This document shows, piece by piece, positions 1 to 6,311 of a DNA stretch of 7,484 bases. Where the stretch lies: assembly GCA_013815405.1 (NCBI GenBank), contig JACDGF010000099.1, forward strand, positions 1 through 7,484, in the 5' to 3' direction. The notes under the pieces are model-generated. The model was not told the DNA's origin and made no database searches. It was given only the letters and a program-made list of their open reading frames with translations. Both the position numbers and the translations under genes were made by a program. The DNA is from Caulobacteraceae bacterium. GTDB lineage: Bacteria > Pseudomonadota > Alphaproteobacteria > Caulobacterales > Caulobacteraceae. Within the stretch, counting starts at the first letter, position 1, and each line of letters starts with the position of its first letter.

Positions 1-61
1 CCGCCTCCTGCTCGCGCAGGATGGCGATGATCTGCTCCTCGCTGAATCTCGACTTCCTCAT
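1..61 (-). CDS. IS3-family transposase OrfA, N-terminal end (cut by window edge)
   Basis: Read on the minus strand from the ATG at 61, the first 20 codons give MRKSRFSEEQIIAILREQEA. This is the typical opening of the short OrfA of IS3-family elements, the helix-turn-helix (HTH_Tnp_1) protein that binds the element ends and is joined to the OrfB integrase by programmed frameshifting. A Shine-Dalgarno AAAGGGA (complement of 69-75) lies 7 nt before the ATG. The gene runs off the left edge, so whether the element is intact cannot be judged. Identification rests on the N-terminus alone, supported by the terminal repeat just upstream. Confidence 0.85.
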   Translation of the reverse strand, partial: MRKSRFSEEQIIAILREQEA

Positions 62-99
62 CGGTCCGTCCCTTTCCGTTGGGCCGGACTCTACTTATT

Positions 100-122
100 C
101 CTGGAGGAGTTTCAGGGGGTCA
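100..122 (-). mobile_element. Terminal inverted repeat / end of the IS3-like element
   Basis: The complement of this stretch begins TGACCCCCTGAAACTCCTCC. This has the form of an IS3-family terminus: a TGA start followed by a C-run and CTGAAA, about 40 bp before the OrfA start. The element therefore most likely ends at 122. The next bases, CGTC or CGT (123-126), could be one copy of the target duplication, but the other end of the element is outside the window, so this cannot be confirmed. Confidence 0.65.
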
Positions 123-275
123 CGTCACGTCCGATCCTCTCCCATAGCGAATTTTATCTTGAGAATGCCGACTTAGGATATACCGCCAGCCCAGATGAAA
201 CTGCTTGATTTTGCCGTAGCTGAACAGCCGTCCTATCTCCAACAATCCCAGTCAAAGGGACCAGGAGATCGACGA

Positions 276-767
276 ATGCGATTCATGGCTCTGGCCGCCG
301 CCTCTTCGGCCGTTGCTTCGGCCACCGTCTCCTCCGCCCAACCCGCCCCTTTCCCTCTTCCCCGCGCCTTCGCCGGCTACGCCCAACCCGCCATCACCCC
401 CGGCCTCTGCAAGGTCATCTCCGCCGGCGAGACCCAGTGCGTCATCCCGGCCATGAGCGCGGGGCGGTATGTGATCGAGGCGGCGGGGACGTCGACGGCG
501 GCGGGGGCGGCGCCGCAGCAGGCGTTGGAGATCGTGGTGGGGGAGTCGTCGTGCGGGCTGGGGCGGAACACCAAGTCGTGGTCGGGGGGGCGGCGGACGT
601 TTCGGTTGAGCTGCGAGGTGAGGGTGGTGGCGGACGCGCCGATCACGGTGCGGGCGCTCTATGCCGATGCGCAGGCGACGAAGGATCCGAAGGGGCCGGC
701 GCTCGTCGTGCGGGCGCTGCCGTGGGACGGGGTGCTGTCGAGCCGGATCTTCGCGCCGAAGCAGTAG
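276..767 (+). CDS. Exported protein of unknown function with four cysteines (163 aa)
   Basis: I do not recognise the family. I start it at ATG 276 because AGGAG (263-267) sits 8 nt upstream and the protein then opens with a short, alanine-rich signal-peptide-like segment (residues 1-21), with a plausible signal peptidase I site after VSSA. An in-frame ATG at 195 would place 27 polar residues before it and is less likely. The mature part has cysteines at 45, 55, 93 and 113, enough for two disulfides, which suits a periplasmic location. It looks rich in short beta strands and has no lipobox and no later membrane segment. It is flanked by the insertion sequence upstream and a repeat pair downstream, and no neighbour hints at a role. 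Third-position usage shifts from C-rich in the first third to G-rich afterwards. Confidence 0.7.
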   Translation: MRFMALAAASSAVASATVSSAQPAPFPLPRAFAGYAQPAITPGLCKVISAGETQCVIPAMSAGRYVIEAAGTSTAAGAAPQQALEIVVGESSCGLGRNTKSWSGGRRTFRLSCEVRVVADAPITVRALYADAQATKDPKGPALVVRALPWDGVLSSRIFAPKQ

Positions 768-810
768 GGGGTGGGGAGGCGACCTATTTTCGACCGCCCG
801 TGCGCGGCCT

Positions 811-960
811 TGCGCCCCCTCCACCCCTTCGGGGTCCCCCTCCCCCGCAAGGGGGCAGGGGAGGATTTTGGGGCGGCGCGCCCTCGTCTTTTTTCAATCC
901 TCACCCGCGAAGCGGGGGAGGTGGCGCGGCGCTCTTGCTTGCGCCGTGACGGAGGGGGCG
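811..960. repeat. Pair of two-hairpin intergenic repeat units, divergent arrangement
   Basis: This is most of the gene-free gap 768-1028. Two units of the same plan lie in opposite orientation. The minus-strand unit (about 811-864) holds the hairpin 835-862, whose inner stem is CCCCC-GCAA-GGGGG, and the hairpin CCCC-TTC-GGGG (824-834), ending in a C-rich tail. The plus-strand unit (899-960) holds a 10-bp stem with one mismatch, 899-908/912-921 around a GAA loop, then a second stem 925-932/941-948, then GGAGGGGGCG. The long hairpins face each other and the tails point outwards. A T-run (888-894) lies between the units but does not directly follow a stem, so I do not call a terminator. The remaining bases before mmsA (961-1017) show nothing clear. 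Confidence 0.75.
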
Positions 961-1028
961 CGTCTCGCATTGGCGATCGCGGCGATCCCGCTTAGGTTCG
1001 GGCGGCGGAAAATGATCAGGGAGCCTTG

Positions 1029-2525
1029 ATGCGTAGGATCGAGCATTTCGTGGGGGGGCGGGCGTTCGCGGGGGTGTCGGAGCGGTCCGGGGAGGTGTTC
1101 GACCCCAACACGGGGGAGGTCCAGGCGCGGGTGGCGTTGGCCTCCGCCGCCGACGTGGACGCGGCGGTGCGTTCCGCCGCGGCGGCCCAGCCCGCCTGGG
1201 CGGCGATGAATCCGCAGCGGCGGGCGCGGGTGATGTTCGAATTCAAGCGCCTGGTCGAGGCGCGGATGGAGGCGCTGGCGGCGCTGCTCTCCGGCGAGCA
1301 CGGCAAGGTGCTGGCCGATTCGCGGGGCGATGTGCAGCGGGGGCTGGACGTGATCGAGTTCGCCTGCGGCATCCCGCATGTGCTGAAGGGGGAATACACG
1401 GCGGGCGCCGGGCCGGGGATCGACGTCTGGTCGATGCGTCAGCCGCTGGGGGTCTGCGCCGGCATCACCCCGTTCAATTTCCCGGCCATGATCCCGATGT
1501 GGATGTTCGGCATCGCCGTGGCGGTGGGCAACGCCTTCATCCTCAAGCCCTCGGAGAAGGACCCGAGCGTGCCGGTGCGCCTGGCGGAGCTGTTCATGGA
1601 GGCGGGCGGGCCGGCGGGTGTGCTGAACGTGGTCCATGGCGACAAGGCGGCGGTGGACGCGCTGCTGACCCATCCGGAGATCCGGGCGGTGAGCTTCGTC
1701 GGCTCCTCGGACATCGCGTCCTATGTCTATTCGACCGGCACGGCGCACGGCAAACGCGTCCAGGCCATGGGCGGGGCCAAGAACCACGGGGTGATCCTGC
1801 CCGACGCGGACCTCGACCAGGCGGTGGGAGACATCATCGGCGCCGCCTACGGCTCGGCCGGGGAGCGGTGCATGGCCCTGCCGGTGGTCGTGCCGGTGGG
1901 GGAGAAGACCGCCGAGGCCCTGCGCGAGCGGGTGCTGCGCGAGATTGGCGGGCTTCGCGTAGGCGTCTCCAGCGACCCGGAGGCGCAGTACGGGCCGGTG
2001 GTCACCGCGGCGCACTTGAAGCGGGTGGAGGACTATATCGCGCTCGGGGTCGAGGAGGGGGCGGAGCTGGTGGTCGACGGCCGGGGGTTCTCCCTCCAGG
2101 GCCACGAGCGGGGCTTCTTCATCGGCCCCAGCCTGTTCGACCATGTGAAGCCGCAGATGCGAACCTACCAGGAGGAGATCTTCGGGCCTGTCCTGCAGAT
2201 CGTCCGGGCGGAGAGCTTCGAGGAGGCCCTCACGCTGGCCTCCGACCATCCCTACGGCAACGGGGTCGCCCTCTTCACCCGTGACGGGCGGGCGGCGCGG
2301 GAGTTCGCGGCGCGGGTGAACGTCGGCATGGTCGGGATCAACGTGCCGATCCCGGTGCCGGTGGCCTACCACACCTTCGGCGGCTGGAAGCGCTCGGCGT
2401 TTGGCGACACCAACCAGCACGGGATGGAGGGGGTGAAGTTCTACACCAAGGTCAAGACGGTGACCGCGCGCTGGCCGGAAGGGGCGCGGGAGGATAGCGC
2501 GTTCGTCATTCCGACGATGGGGTGA
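1029..2525 (+). CDS. mmsA: Methylmalonate-semialdehyde dehydrogenase, CoA-acylating
   Basis: MmsA belongs to the aldehyde dehydrogenase superfamily. It oxidises methylmalonate (or malonate) semialdehyde to propionyl-CoA (acetyl-CoA) with NAD and CoA, the last step of valine degradation. The 498 residues match the usual length. Family marks are the TPFNFPAMIPMWMF block (147-160; Asn150 as oxyanion residue), Lys173 in the cofactor site, SFVGSS (222-227), GGAKNH (248-253) in place of the general-base glutamate found in non-acylating aldehyde dehydrogenases, and the nucleophile Cys281 in GERCMA. EEIFGPV follows near the C-terminus, which ends IPTMG. I use ATG 1029 with AGGGAG (1018-1023) 5 nt upstream; a TTG directly before it would add one residue. 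It heads the block; a repeat pair of 146 bp separates it from the next gene. No promoter is recognisable upstream. Confidence 0.95.
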   Translation: MRRIEHFVGGRAFAGVSERSGEVFDPNTGEVQARVALASAADVDAAVRSAAAAQPAWAAMNPQRRARVMFEFKRLVEARMEALAALLSGEHGKVLADSRGDVQRGLDVIEFACGIPHVLKGEYTAGAGPGIDVWSMRQPLGVCAGITPFNFPAMIPMWMFGIAVAVGNAFILKPSEKDPSVPVRLAELFMEAGGPAGVLNVVHGDKAAVDALLTHPEIRAVSFVGSSDIASYVYSTGTAHGKRVQAMGGAKNHGVILPDADLDQAVGDIIGAAYGSAGERCMALPVVVPVGEKTAEALRERVLREIGGLRVGVSSDPEAQYGPVVTAAHLKRVEDYIALGVEEGAELVVDGRGFSLQGHERGFFIGPSLFDHVKPQMRTYQEEIFGPVLQIVRAESFEEALTLASDHPYGNGVALFTRDGRAAREFAARVNVGMVGINVPIPVPVAYHTFGGWKRSAFGDTNQHGMEGVKFYTKVKTVTARWPEGAREDSAFVIPTMG

Positions 2526-2546
2526 GGGGGTGGTGAGCAGGATCTC

Positions 2547-2692
2547 TTCCCTCCCTCCCCTTCATGGGGAGGGTGGCCCGCAAGGCCGGGTGGGGCTGTC
2601 GGGTGAAACGCGCGAGGTCGGGGGTGATCGGGACTTCCCCACCCCGCCGACGCCGCGCGTCGTCTTCCCTCCCCATAAAGGGGAGGGAGGGA
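2547..2692. repeat. Pair of two-hairpin intergenic repeat units between mmsA and the acyl-CoA dehydrogenase
   Basis: The left arm (2547-2595) and right arm (2637-2692) are inverted copies: 2548-2560 is perfectly complementary to 2680-2692, and both arms end in CCCCACCC/GGGTGGGG-type tails facing each other. Each arm also folds alone: CCCTCCCC-TTCAT-GGGGAGGG (2553-2573) on the left and CCCTCCCC-ATAAA-GGGGAGGG (2667-2687) on the right, with a second, shorter hairpin inside each arm that differs in sequence between arms. The spacer is 41 bp. The right arm supplies the Shine-Dalgarno of the next gene. No T-run follows, so it does not look like an intrinsic terminator. Confidence 0.8.
2686..2691 (+). 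promoter_or_regulatory. Ribosome binding site lying inside the repeat arm
   Basis: GGAGGG is 8 nt before the GTG start at 2700 and is the only suitable Shine-Dalgarno. Its first two bases belong to the local hairpin 2667-2687. The whole motif lies in the segment 2680-2692 that can pair with 2548-2560 of the opposite arm. Initiation may therefore depend on RNA folding; this is inference from complementarity. Confidence 0.65.
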
Positions 2693-2699
2693 TTTAGAC

Positions 2700-3839
2700 G
2701 TGAACTTCGACCTCACCGACGATCAGCGCGCCATCGAGGACGCCGCGCGGGCCTTCGCTTCGGCCGAGATGGCGCCGCATTCGGCGCGGTGGGACGCGGA
2801 GGCGTATTTTCCGGTGGAGGTGATGCGGGCGGCCGCCGCCCTGGGGTTCGCGGGTGTCTATGTGGGGGAGGACGTGGGCGGCTCGGCGCTCAGCCGGCTG
2901 GACGCGACCTTGATCTTCGAGGCCCTGGCCCATGGCGACGTCTCCACCGCCGCGTTCCTCTCGATCCACAACATGGCCTCGTGGATGATCGACGGCTTCG
3001 CGGGCGATGCGTTGCGCCGCAAATACCTGCCGCGCCTGACGACCATGGAGCTGATCGCCTCCTACTGCCTGACCGAGCCGGGGGCGGGGTCCGACGCGGC
3101 TTCCTTAAGCACCACCGCGCGGCGGGAGGGGGACGGGTATGTGCTGAACGGGGCCAAGGCGTTCATCTCCGGGGCCCGGGTGTCGGACGTCTATGTGGTC
3201 ATGGCGCGGACGGGCGGGGAGGGGGCGAAGGGCGTCTCGACCTTCGTGGTGGAGAAGGCGGCGCCGGGCCTCTCCTTCGGGGCGCCGGAGCGCAAGCTCG
3301 GCTGGGCGAGCCAGCCCACCGCCATGGTCCATTTCGACAACGCCCGCATACCGGCGGAGAATCGGGTCGGCGAGGAGGGCCAGGGATTCCGCATCGCCAT
3401 GGCGGGGCTCGACGGGGGGCGGCTCAACATCGCCGCCTGCGCCCTCGGCGGGGCTTCCCTCGCCCTGGACACCGCCCGAGACTACCTCGCCACGCGCAAG
3501 CAGTTCGGCCGGGCCCTGAAGGAATTCCAGGCGCTCCAGTTCCGGCTGGCGGACATGGCCACCGCCATGGAGGCGGCCCGGCTGATGGTGCGGCGCGGCG
3601 CCGCCGCCCTGGACGCCAAGTCGCCGGACGCCACCAAGCTCTGCGCCATGGCCAAGCGCTTCGCCACCGACGCCGCCTTCGACGTGGCCAACCAGGCCCT
3701 TCAGCTGCACGGCGGCTACGGTTATCTCAAGGACTATCCTCTGGAGCGGATCGTGCGCGACCTGCGCGTCCACCAGATCCTGGAGGGCACCAACGAAATC
3801 ATGCGGGTGATCATCGCGCGCGAACTCCTCAAGCCGTGA
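2700..3839 (+). CDS. Isobutyryl-CoA dehydrogenase (ACAD8-type acyl-CoA dehydrogenase)
   Basis: This FAD enzyme oxidises isobutyryl-CoA to methacrylyl-CoA in valine degradation, passing electrons to electron-transfer flavoprotein. It has 379 residues, the normal length. The N-terminal helical domain opens NFDLTDDQRAIEDAA. The middle beta domain carries the signature YCLTEPGAGSDAAS (122-135). The C-terminal helical domain carries RKQFG (266-270), LQLHGGYGYLKDYPLER (334-350) and HQILEGTNEIMR (358-369), with Glu362 as the expected catalytic base. SIHNMASWMIDGF (88-100), GWASQP (201-206) and the LHGGYGYLKDY stretch resemble human ACAD8 closely as I recall it, and the neighbours fit valine rather than fatty-acid or leucine use. 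The start is GTG 2700, with its Shine-Dalgarno inside the upstream repeat. The stop overlaps the start of the hydrolase gene (GTGA), implying translational coupling. A related short-branched-chain substrate cannot be excluded. Confidence 0.93.
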   Translation: MNFDLTDDQRAIEDAARAFASAEMAPHSARWDAEAYFPVEVMRAAAALGFAGVYVGEDVGGSALSRLDATLIFEALAHGDVSTAAFLSIHNMASWMIDGFAGDALRRKYLPRLTTMELIASYCLTEPGAGSDAASLSTTARREGDGYVLNGAKAFISGARVSDVYVVMARTGGEGAKGVSTFVVEKAAPGLSFGAPERKLGWASQPTAMVHFDNARIPAENRVGEEGQGFRIAMAGLDGGRLNIAACALGGASLALDTARDYLATRKQFGRALKEFQALQFRLADMATAMEAARLMVRRGAAALDAKSPDATKLCAMAKRFATDAAFDVANQALQLHGGYGYLKDYPLERIVRDLRVHQILEGTNEIMRVIIARELLKP

Positions 3840-4990
3840 GCGAGCCGGAGGTCCACGCGCGGGTGGAGGGGAAGGTCGGGCGCCTGACCCTGGACCGGCC
3901 CGCCGCGCTGAACGCGCTCACCACCGACATGTGCCGGCGGATGATCGACGCCCTGACGGCCTGGCGCCGCGACGAAGCCGTGGAGGCGGTGCTGATCGAC
4001 CACGCGGGGACACGCGGCTTCTGCGCCGGGGGCGACATCCGCGCCCTGGCCGACAGCGTGGCCGGCGACGGCGTGGCGGCGCGCGACTTCTTCTTCACCG
4101 AATACCGCCTGGACCATCTGCTCTTCACCTATGAGAAGCCGGTGGTCACGGTGATGGACGGGGTGGTGATGGGCGGCGGGGTCGGAATCAGCTGGCCGGC
4201 CGCCTATCGCATCGCCACCGAACGCACGGTCTTCGCCATGCCCGAGACCGGCATCGGCCTCTTCCCCGACGTGGGCGGGGGCTGGTTCCTGCCCCGGCTG
4301 CACGGCGCGACGGGGGCTTGGCTGGCGCTGACCGGGGCGCGAATCCGCTCGGTGGACTGCGAGCTGCTGGGGATCGCCACCGACGTCGTCGAGGCCGCCC
4401 GCCTGCCCGAACTGAAGGCCGCCATGGTCGCCGAGCCCGGTGAGATCGAGCGCATTCTCGCCGAACTGGAAGCCGACCCCGGCCCCGCGCCGATCGCGGC
4501 CCATCGCGACCAGATCGACGCCCTGTTCGGCGGCGGGGCGGTGGAGGCGATCGTCGCCGCCCTGGAGGCGGAGGGGTCGGATTGGGCCAAGGCGCAGTTG
4601 GCCGTGCTGCGCCTCAAATCTCCGCGCAGCCTCAAGGTCGCCCTACGCCAGCTCCAGGCCGGGGCCGCGATGACCGATTTCGCGCAAGATCTGGCCATGG
4701 AGATGCGCATCGCCGCCCGCCTCGTCGCGGGCCACGACTTCACCGAAGGCGTCCGCGCCGTGATCCTCGACAAGGACAACACCCCGCGCTGGCGACCCGC
4801 CACGCTCGAAGGCGTCACCGAGGCCATGCTCGACGCCGTCTTCGCCGCCCTGCCGGAGGACCAGGAATGGTCGCCTTTGAAAGATCTCCCCCCGGGGCAA
4901 TCCTCAAGACACCTCTCCCGAAGGGAGAGGGAGGGGCCCGCGCCCGATCTTGGGCGTGGGAGGGTGAGGGGTTACGGCCTATCCGATTGA
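3836..4990 (+). CDS. 3-Hydroxyisobutyryl-CoA hydrolase (HIBCH-type) with repeat-encoded C-terminal tail
   Basis: A crotonase-fold thioesterase that releases 3-hydroxyisobutyrate from its CoA ester and so drains toxic methacrylyl-CoA. The HIBCH type is shown by GFCAGGDIRAL (61-71), VVMGGGVGIS (110-119; oxyanion hole) and FAMPETGIGLFPDVGGG (133-149), with the acidic pair Glu137 and Asp145 spaced eight apart as in human HIBCH. Simple enoyl-CoA hydratases lack the long C-terminal region seen here (about 180-350, with LRLKSPRSLKVAL and VRAVILDKDNTPRW). The start GTG 3836 overlaps the previous stop (GTGA) and has no good Shine-Dalgarno, so re-initiation is likely. At 384 residues it is longer than the usual roughly 350. 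Residues 356-384 (Arg/Gly/Ser-rich) are encoded by the repeat arm at 4902-4978 and the start of its core, and the stop lies in the core. Confidence 0.92.
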   Translation: MSEPEVHARVEGKVGRLTLDRPAALNALTTDMCRRMIDALTAWRRDEAVEAVLIDHAGTRGFCAGGDIRALADSVAGDGVAARDFFFTEYRLDHLLFTYEKPVVTVMDGVVMGGGVGISWPAAYRIATERTVFAMPETGIGLFPDVGGGWFLPRLHGATGAWLALTGARIRSVDCELLGIATDVVEAARLPELKAAMVAEPGEIERILAELEADPGPAPIAAHRDQIDALFGGGAVEAIVAALEAEGSDWAKAQLAVLRLKSPRSLKVALRQLQAGAAMTDFAQDLAMEMRIAARLVAGHDFTEGVRAVILDKDNTPRWRPATLEGVTEAMLDAVFAALPEDQEWSPLKDLPPGQSSRHLSRREREGPAPDLGRGRVRGYGLSD

Positions 4991-5112
4991 GGCGTTAGAG
5001 TTCCTGATTCAGTTGATATATATGGAGAAATCACCCGGCGCCGTAACCCCTCACCCTCCCATGGCTCCGCCATGGGCCCCTCCCTCTCCCTTTGGGAGAG
5101 GTGTTCAAGAGG
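4902..5112. repeat. 211-bp palindromic repeat element between the hydrolase and hydratase genes
   Basis: The arms 4902-4978 and 5040-5112 are inverted copies around a 61-bp core. Each arm contains the hairpin CCTCTCCC-loop-GGGAGAGG (4912-4930; 5083-5101), the shared block GAGGGGCCC, a second hairpin, then GGGAGGGTGAGGGGTTACGG. The second hairpin differs between arms (stem 4937-4945/4952-4960 with one G-U pair versus 5058-5065/5069-5076), so the structure is kept while the sequence is not. The core is comparatively AT-rich (a TATATAT run at 5017-5023) and contains one GANTC site (5006-5010). The left arm is translated as the hydrolase C-terminus. No transposase is encoded, so if mobile it would be a non-autonomous, MITE- or BIME-like unit. 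Confidence 0.85.
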
Positions 5113-5190
5113 CGCGCCCGAACGGTCTTGTGTGCATCTGCTCCCCCGCGAAACCATCCGGGGTAGGATCAATTGCGTAAGGAGAGACCC

Positions 5191-5967
5191 ATGGCCTACG
5201 AAACCCTGATCGTCGAGACCGCCGAGGGGGTGAGCCTGATCCGGCTGAACCGGCCGGCGGCGCTCAATGCGCTGAACGCCCGGCTGATGGACGAGCTCAC
5301 CGCCGCCCTGGACGCGGCCGAGGCCGATCCCGGCGTGCGCTGCATGGTGATCACTGGCTCGGAACGGGCCTTCGCCGCCGGGGCGGACATCAAGGAGATG
5401 GCGACCAAGAGCTATGCGCAGGTCTATGGCGAGGACTTCATCACCCGTAACTGGGAGCGCGCCGCGACCTGCCGCAAGCCGGTGATCGCCGCGGTGGCCG
5501 GCTACGCCCTGGGGGGTGGCTGCGAACTGGCGATGATGTGCGACTTCATCATCGCCGCCGACAACGCCAAGTTCGGCCAGCCGGAGATCACCCTGGGCGT
5601 CTCGCCGGGCGCCGGGGGCACTCAGCGCCTGACCCGCTTCGCCGGCAAGTCCAAGGCCATGGACATGGTCCTGACCGGCCGGATGATGGACGCCGCCGAG
5701 GCCGAGCGCTGCGGCCTGGTCAGCCGCGTGGTCCCGGCGGCCGAGCTGATCCCAACCGCCCTGGAGGCGGCCCGGAAGATCGCCGCCCTCTCGCCCAACG
5801 CGGTGATGCTGACCAAGGAGATGGTCGACGCGGCTTACGAGACGCCGCTCGCCCAAGGGGTGAAGCTGGAGCGGCGCCTCTTCCACTCCCTCTTCGCCTT
5901 CGACGATCAGAAGGAAGGCATGGCCGCTTTCATCGAGAAGCGGGAGCCCAGGTTCACGGGGCGGTAG
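5191..5967 (+). CDS. Short-chain enoyl-CoA hydratase (crotonase, ECHS1-type)
   Basis: Adds water across the 2,3 double bond of short enoyl-CoA esters. In this setting the likely substrate is methacrylyl-CoA, giving the 3-hydroxyisobutyryl-CoA used by the upstream hydrolase. The 258 residues match the family. Marks are [11 protein letters not shown] (19-29), [10 protein letters not shown] (61-70; first oxyanion loop), [15 protein letters not shown] (104-118) with Glu112, and [19 protein letters not shown] (129-147) with Glu132. The two glutamates are spaced 20 apart like the catalytic pair Glu144/Glu164 of the mitochondrial enzyme, so it is a true hydratase rather than an isomerase. I start at ATG 5191, where AAGGAG (5179-5184) is 6 nt upstream; the in-frame TTG at 5173 precedes this site. 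The 78 bp from the repeat to the start show no convincing -35/-10 pair. Side activity on crotonyl- and tiglyl-CoA is usual for the family. Confidence 0.94.
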   Translation: MAYETLIVETAEGVSLIRLNRPAALNALNARLMDELTAALDAAEADPGVRCMVITGSERAFAAGADIKEMATKSYAQVYGEDFITRNWERAATCRKPVIAAVAGYALGGGCELAMMCDFIIAADNAKFGQPEITLGVSPGAGGTQRLTRFAGKSKAMDMVLTGRMMDAAEAERCGLVSRVVPAAELIPTALEAARKIAALSPNAVMLTKEMVDAAYETPLAQGVKLERRLFHSLFAFDDQKEGMAAFIEKREPRFTGR

Positions 5968-5997
5968 GATCTAGAGCGTTGGTTGTTTCGGCTTACA

Positions 5998-6027
5998 TCG
6001 CGCGGATCAAAATTCGGAGCCGCGCGA
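5998..6027. promoter_or_regulatory. Perfect inverted repeat over the antitoxin start, candidate operator or RNA hairpin
   Basis: TCGCGCGG (5998-6005) and CCGCGCGA (6020-6027) form a perfect 8-bp stem around a 14-nt loop. The loop contains the Shine-Dalgarno GGAG (6016-6019), and the last stem base is the A of the antitoxin ATG. AbrB/MazE-type antitoxins commonly bind palindromes at their own promoter, so an autoregulatory operator is plausible. A translational hairpin is the alternative. Neither is shown by sequence alone. Confidence 0.5.
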
Positions 6028-6272
6028 TGACCACACCCACCGTTAACGCCAAGGGCCAAGTCACCTTACGCAAGGATCTCCGGAGGCGCGCGGGCGTCAA
6101 GCCGGGCGATCGGATCAGGGTGGACAAGCGGCCCGACGGCCGTATCGAGCCGCGGGCGGCGCGGCGTACGGGCAGCATCTCGGACGTGTTCGATCTCCTT
6201 AAGAACGAGGATGGACCCGCCTTGTCCATCGAAGAGATCAATGAGGCCGCCGCCCGAGGCTGGGGGTCGTAG
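6027..6272 (+). CDS. Orphan AbrB/MazE (SpoVT-AbrB) family antitoxin
   Basis: An 81-residue protein with the swapped-hairpin DNA-binding domain at residues 4-45: VNAKGQVTLRKDLRRRAGVKP is the classic AbrB/VapB pattern, followed by GDRIRVDKRPDGRIEPRAAR. The C-terminal part (48-81; GSISDVFDLLKNEDG, then LSIEEINEAAARGW) is the toxin-neutralising tail typical of partners of PIN-domain VapC ribonucleases. Such genes are normally followed at once by vapC; here only 39 bp separate the stop from the end of an unrelated GNAT fragment on the other strand, and no PIN domain is present. The start ATG 6027 has GGAG 7 nt upstream, within a palindrome. It is probably still able to fold and bind DNA, but it is without its partner. 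Confidence 0.85.
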   Translation: MTTPTVNAKGQVTLRKDLRRRAGVKPGDRIRVDKRPDGRIEPRAARRTGSISDVFDLLKNEDGPALSIEEINEAAARGWGS

Positions 6273-6311
6273 TTTGGCCGGGCGCTGTGGGGCTTGCGTG
6301 TGCGAACGCCC

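Noticed and set aside
252..824. 190-codon minus-strand frame antisense to the exported protein
   Set aside because: Arg/His-rich antisense translation without domain features; the plus strand has the signal peptide and Shine-Dalgarno.
865..900. Possible intrinsic terminator with the T-run at 888-894
   Set aside because: The T-run follows no stem directly; nearby hairpins belong to the repeat units on either side.
894..2420. 508-codon open frame on the minus strand antisense to mmsA
   Set aside because: Low-complexity, His/Arg/Pro-rich translation typical of the antisense of GC-rich genes; the plus strand encodes a clear MmsA.
2564..3835. Open frame continuing the hydrolase frame far upstream (808 codons in all)
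   Set aside because: The upstream part is an Arg/Gly-rich shadow of the acyl-CoA dehydrogenase; the family N-terminus begins at GTG 3836.
5113..5190. Promoter for the hydratase gene with TAGGAT at 5164-5169 as -10
   Set aside because: No acceptable -35 hexamer at 16-18 bp upstream; the match is within chance.
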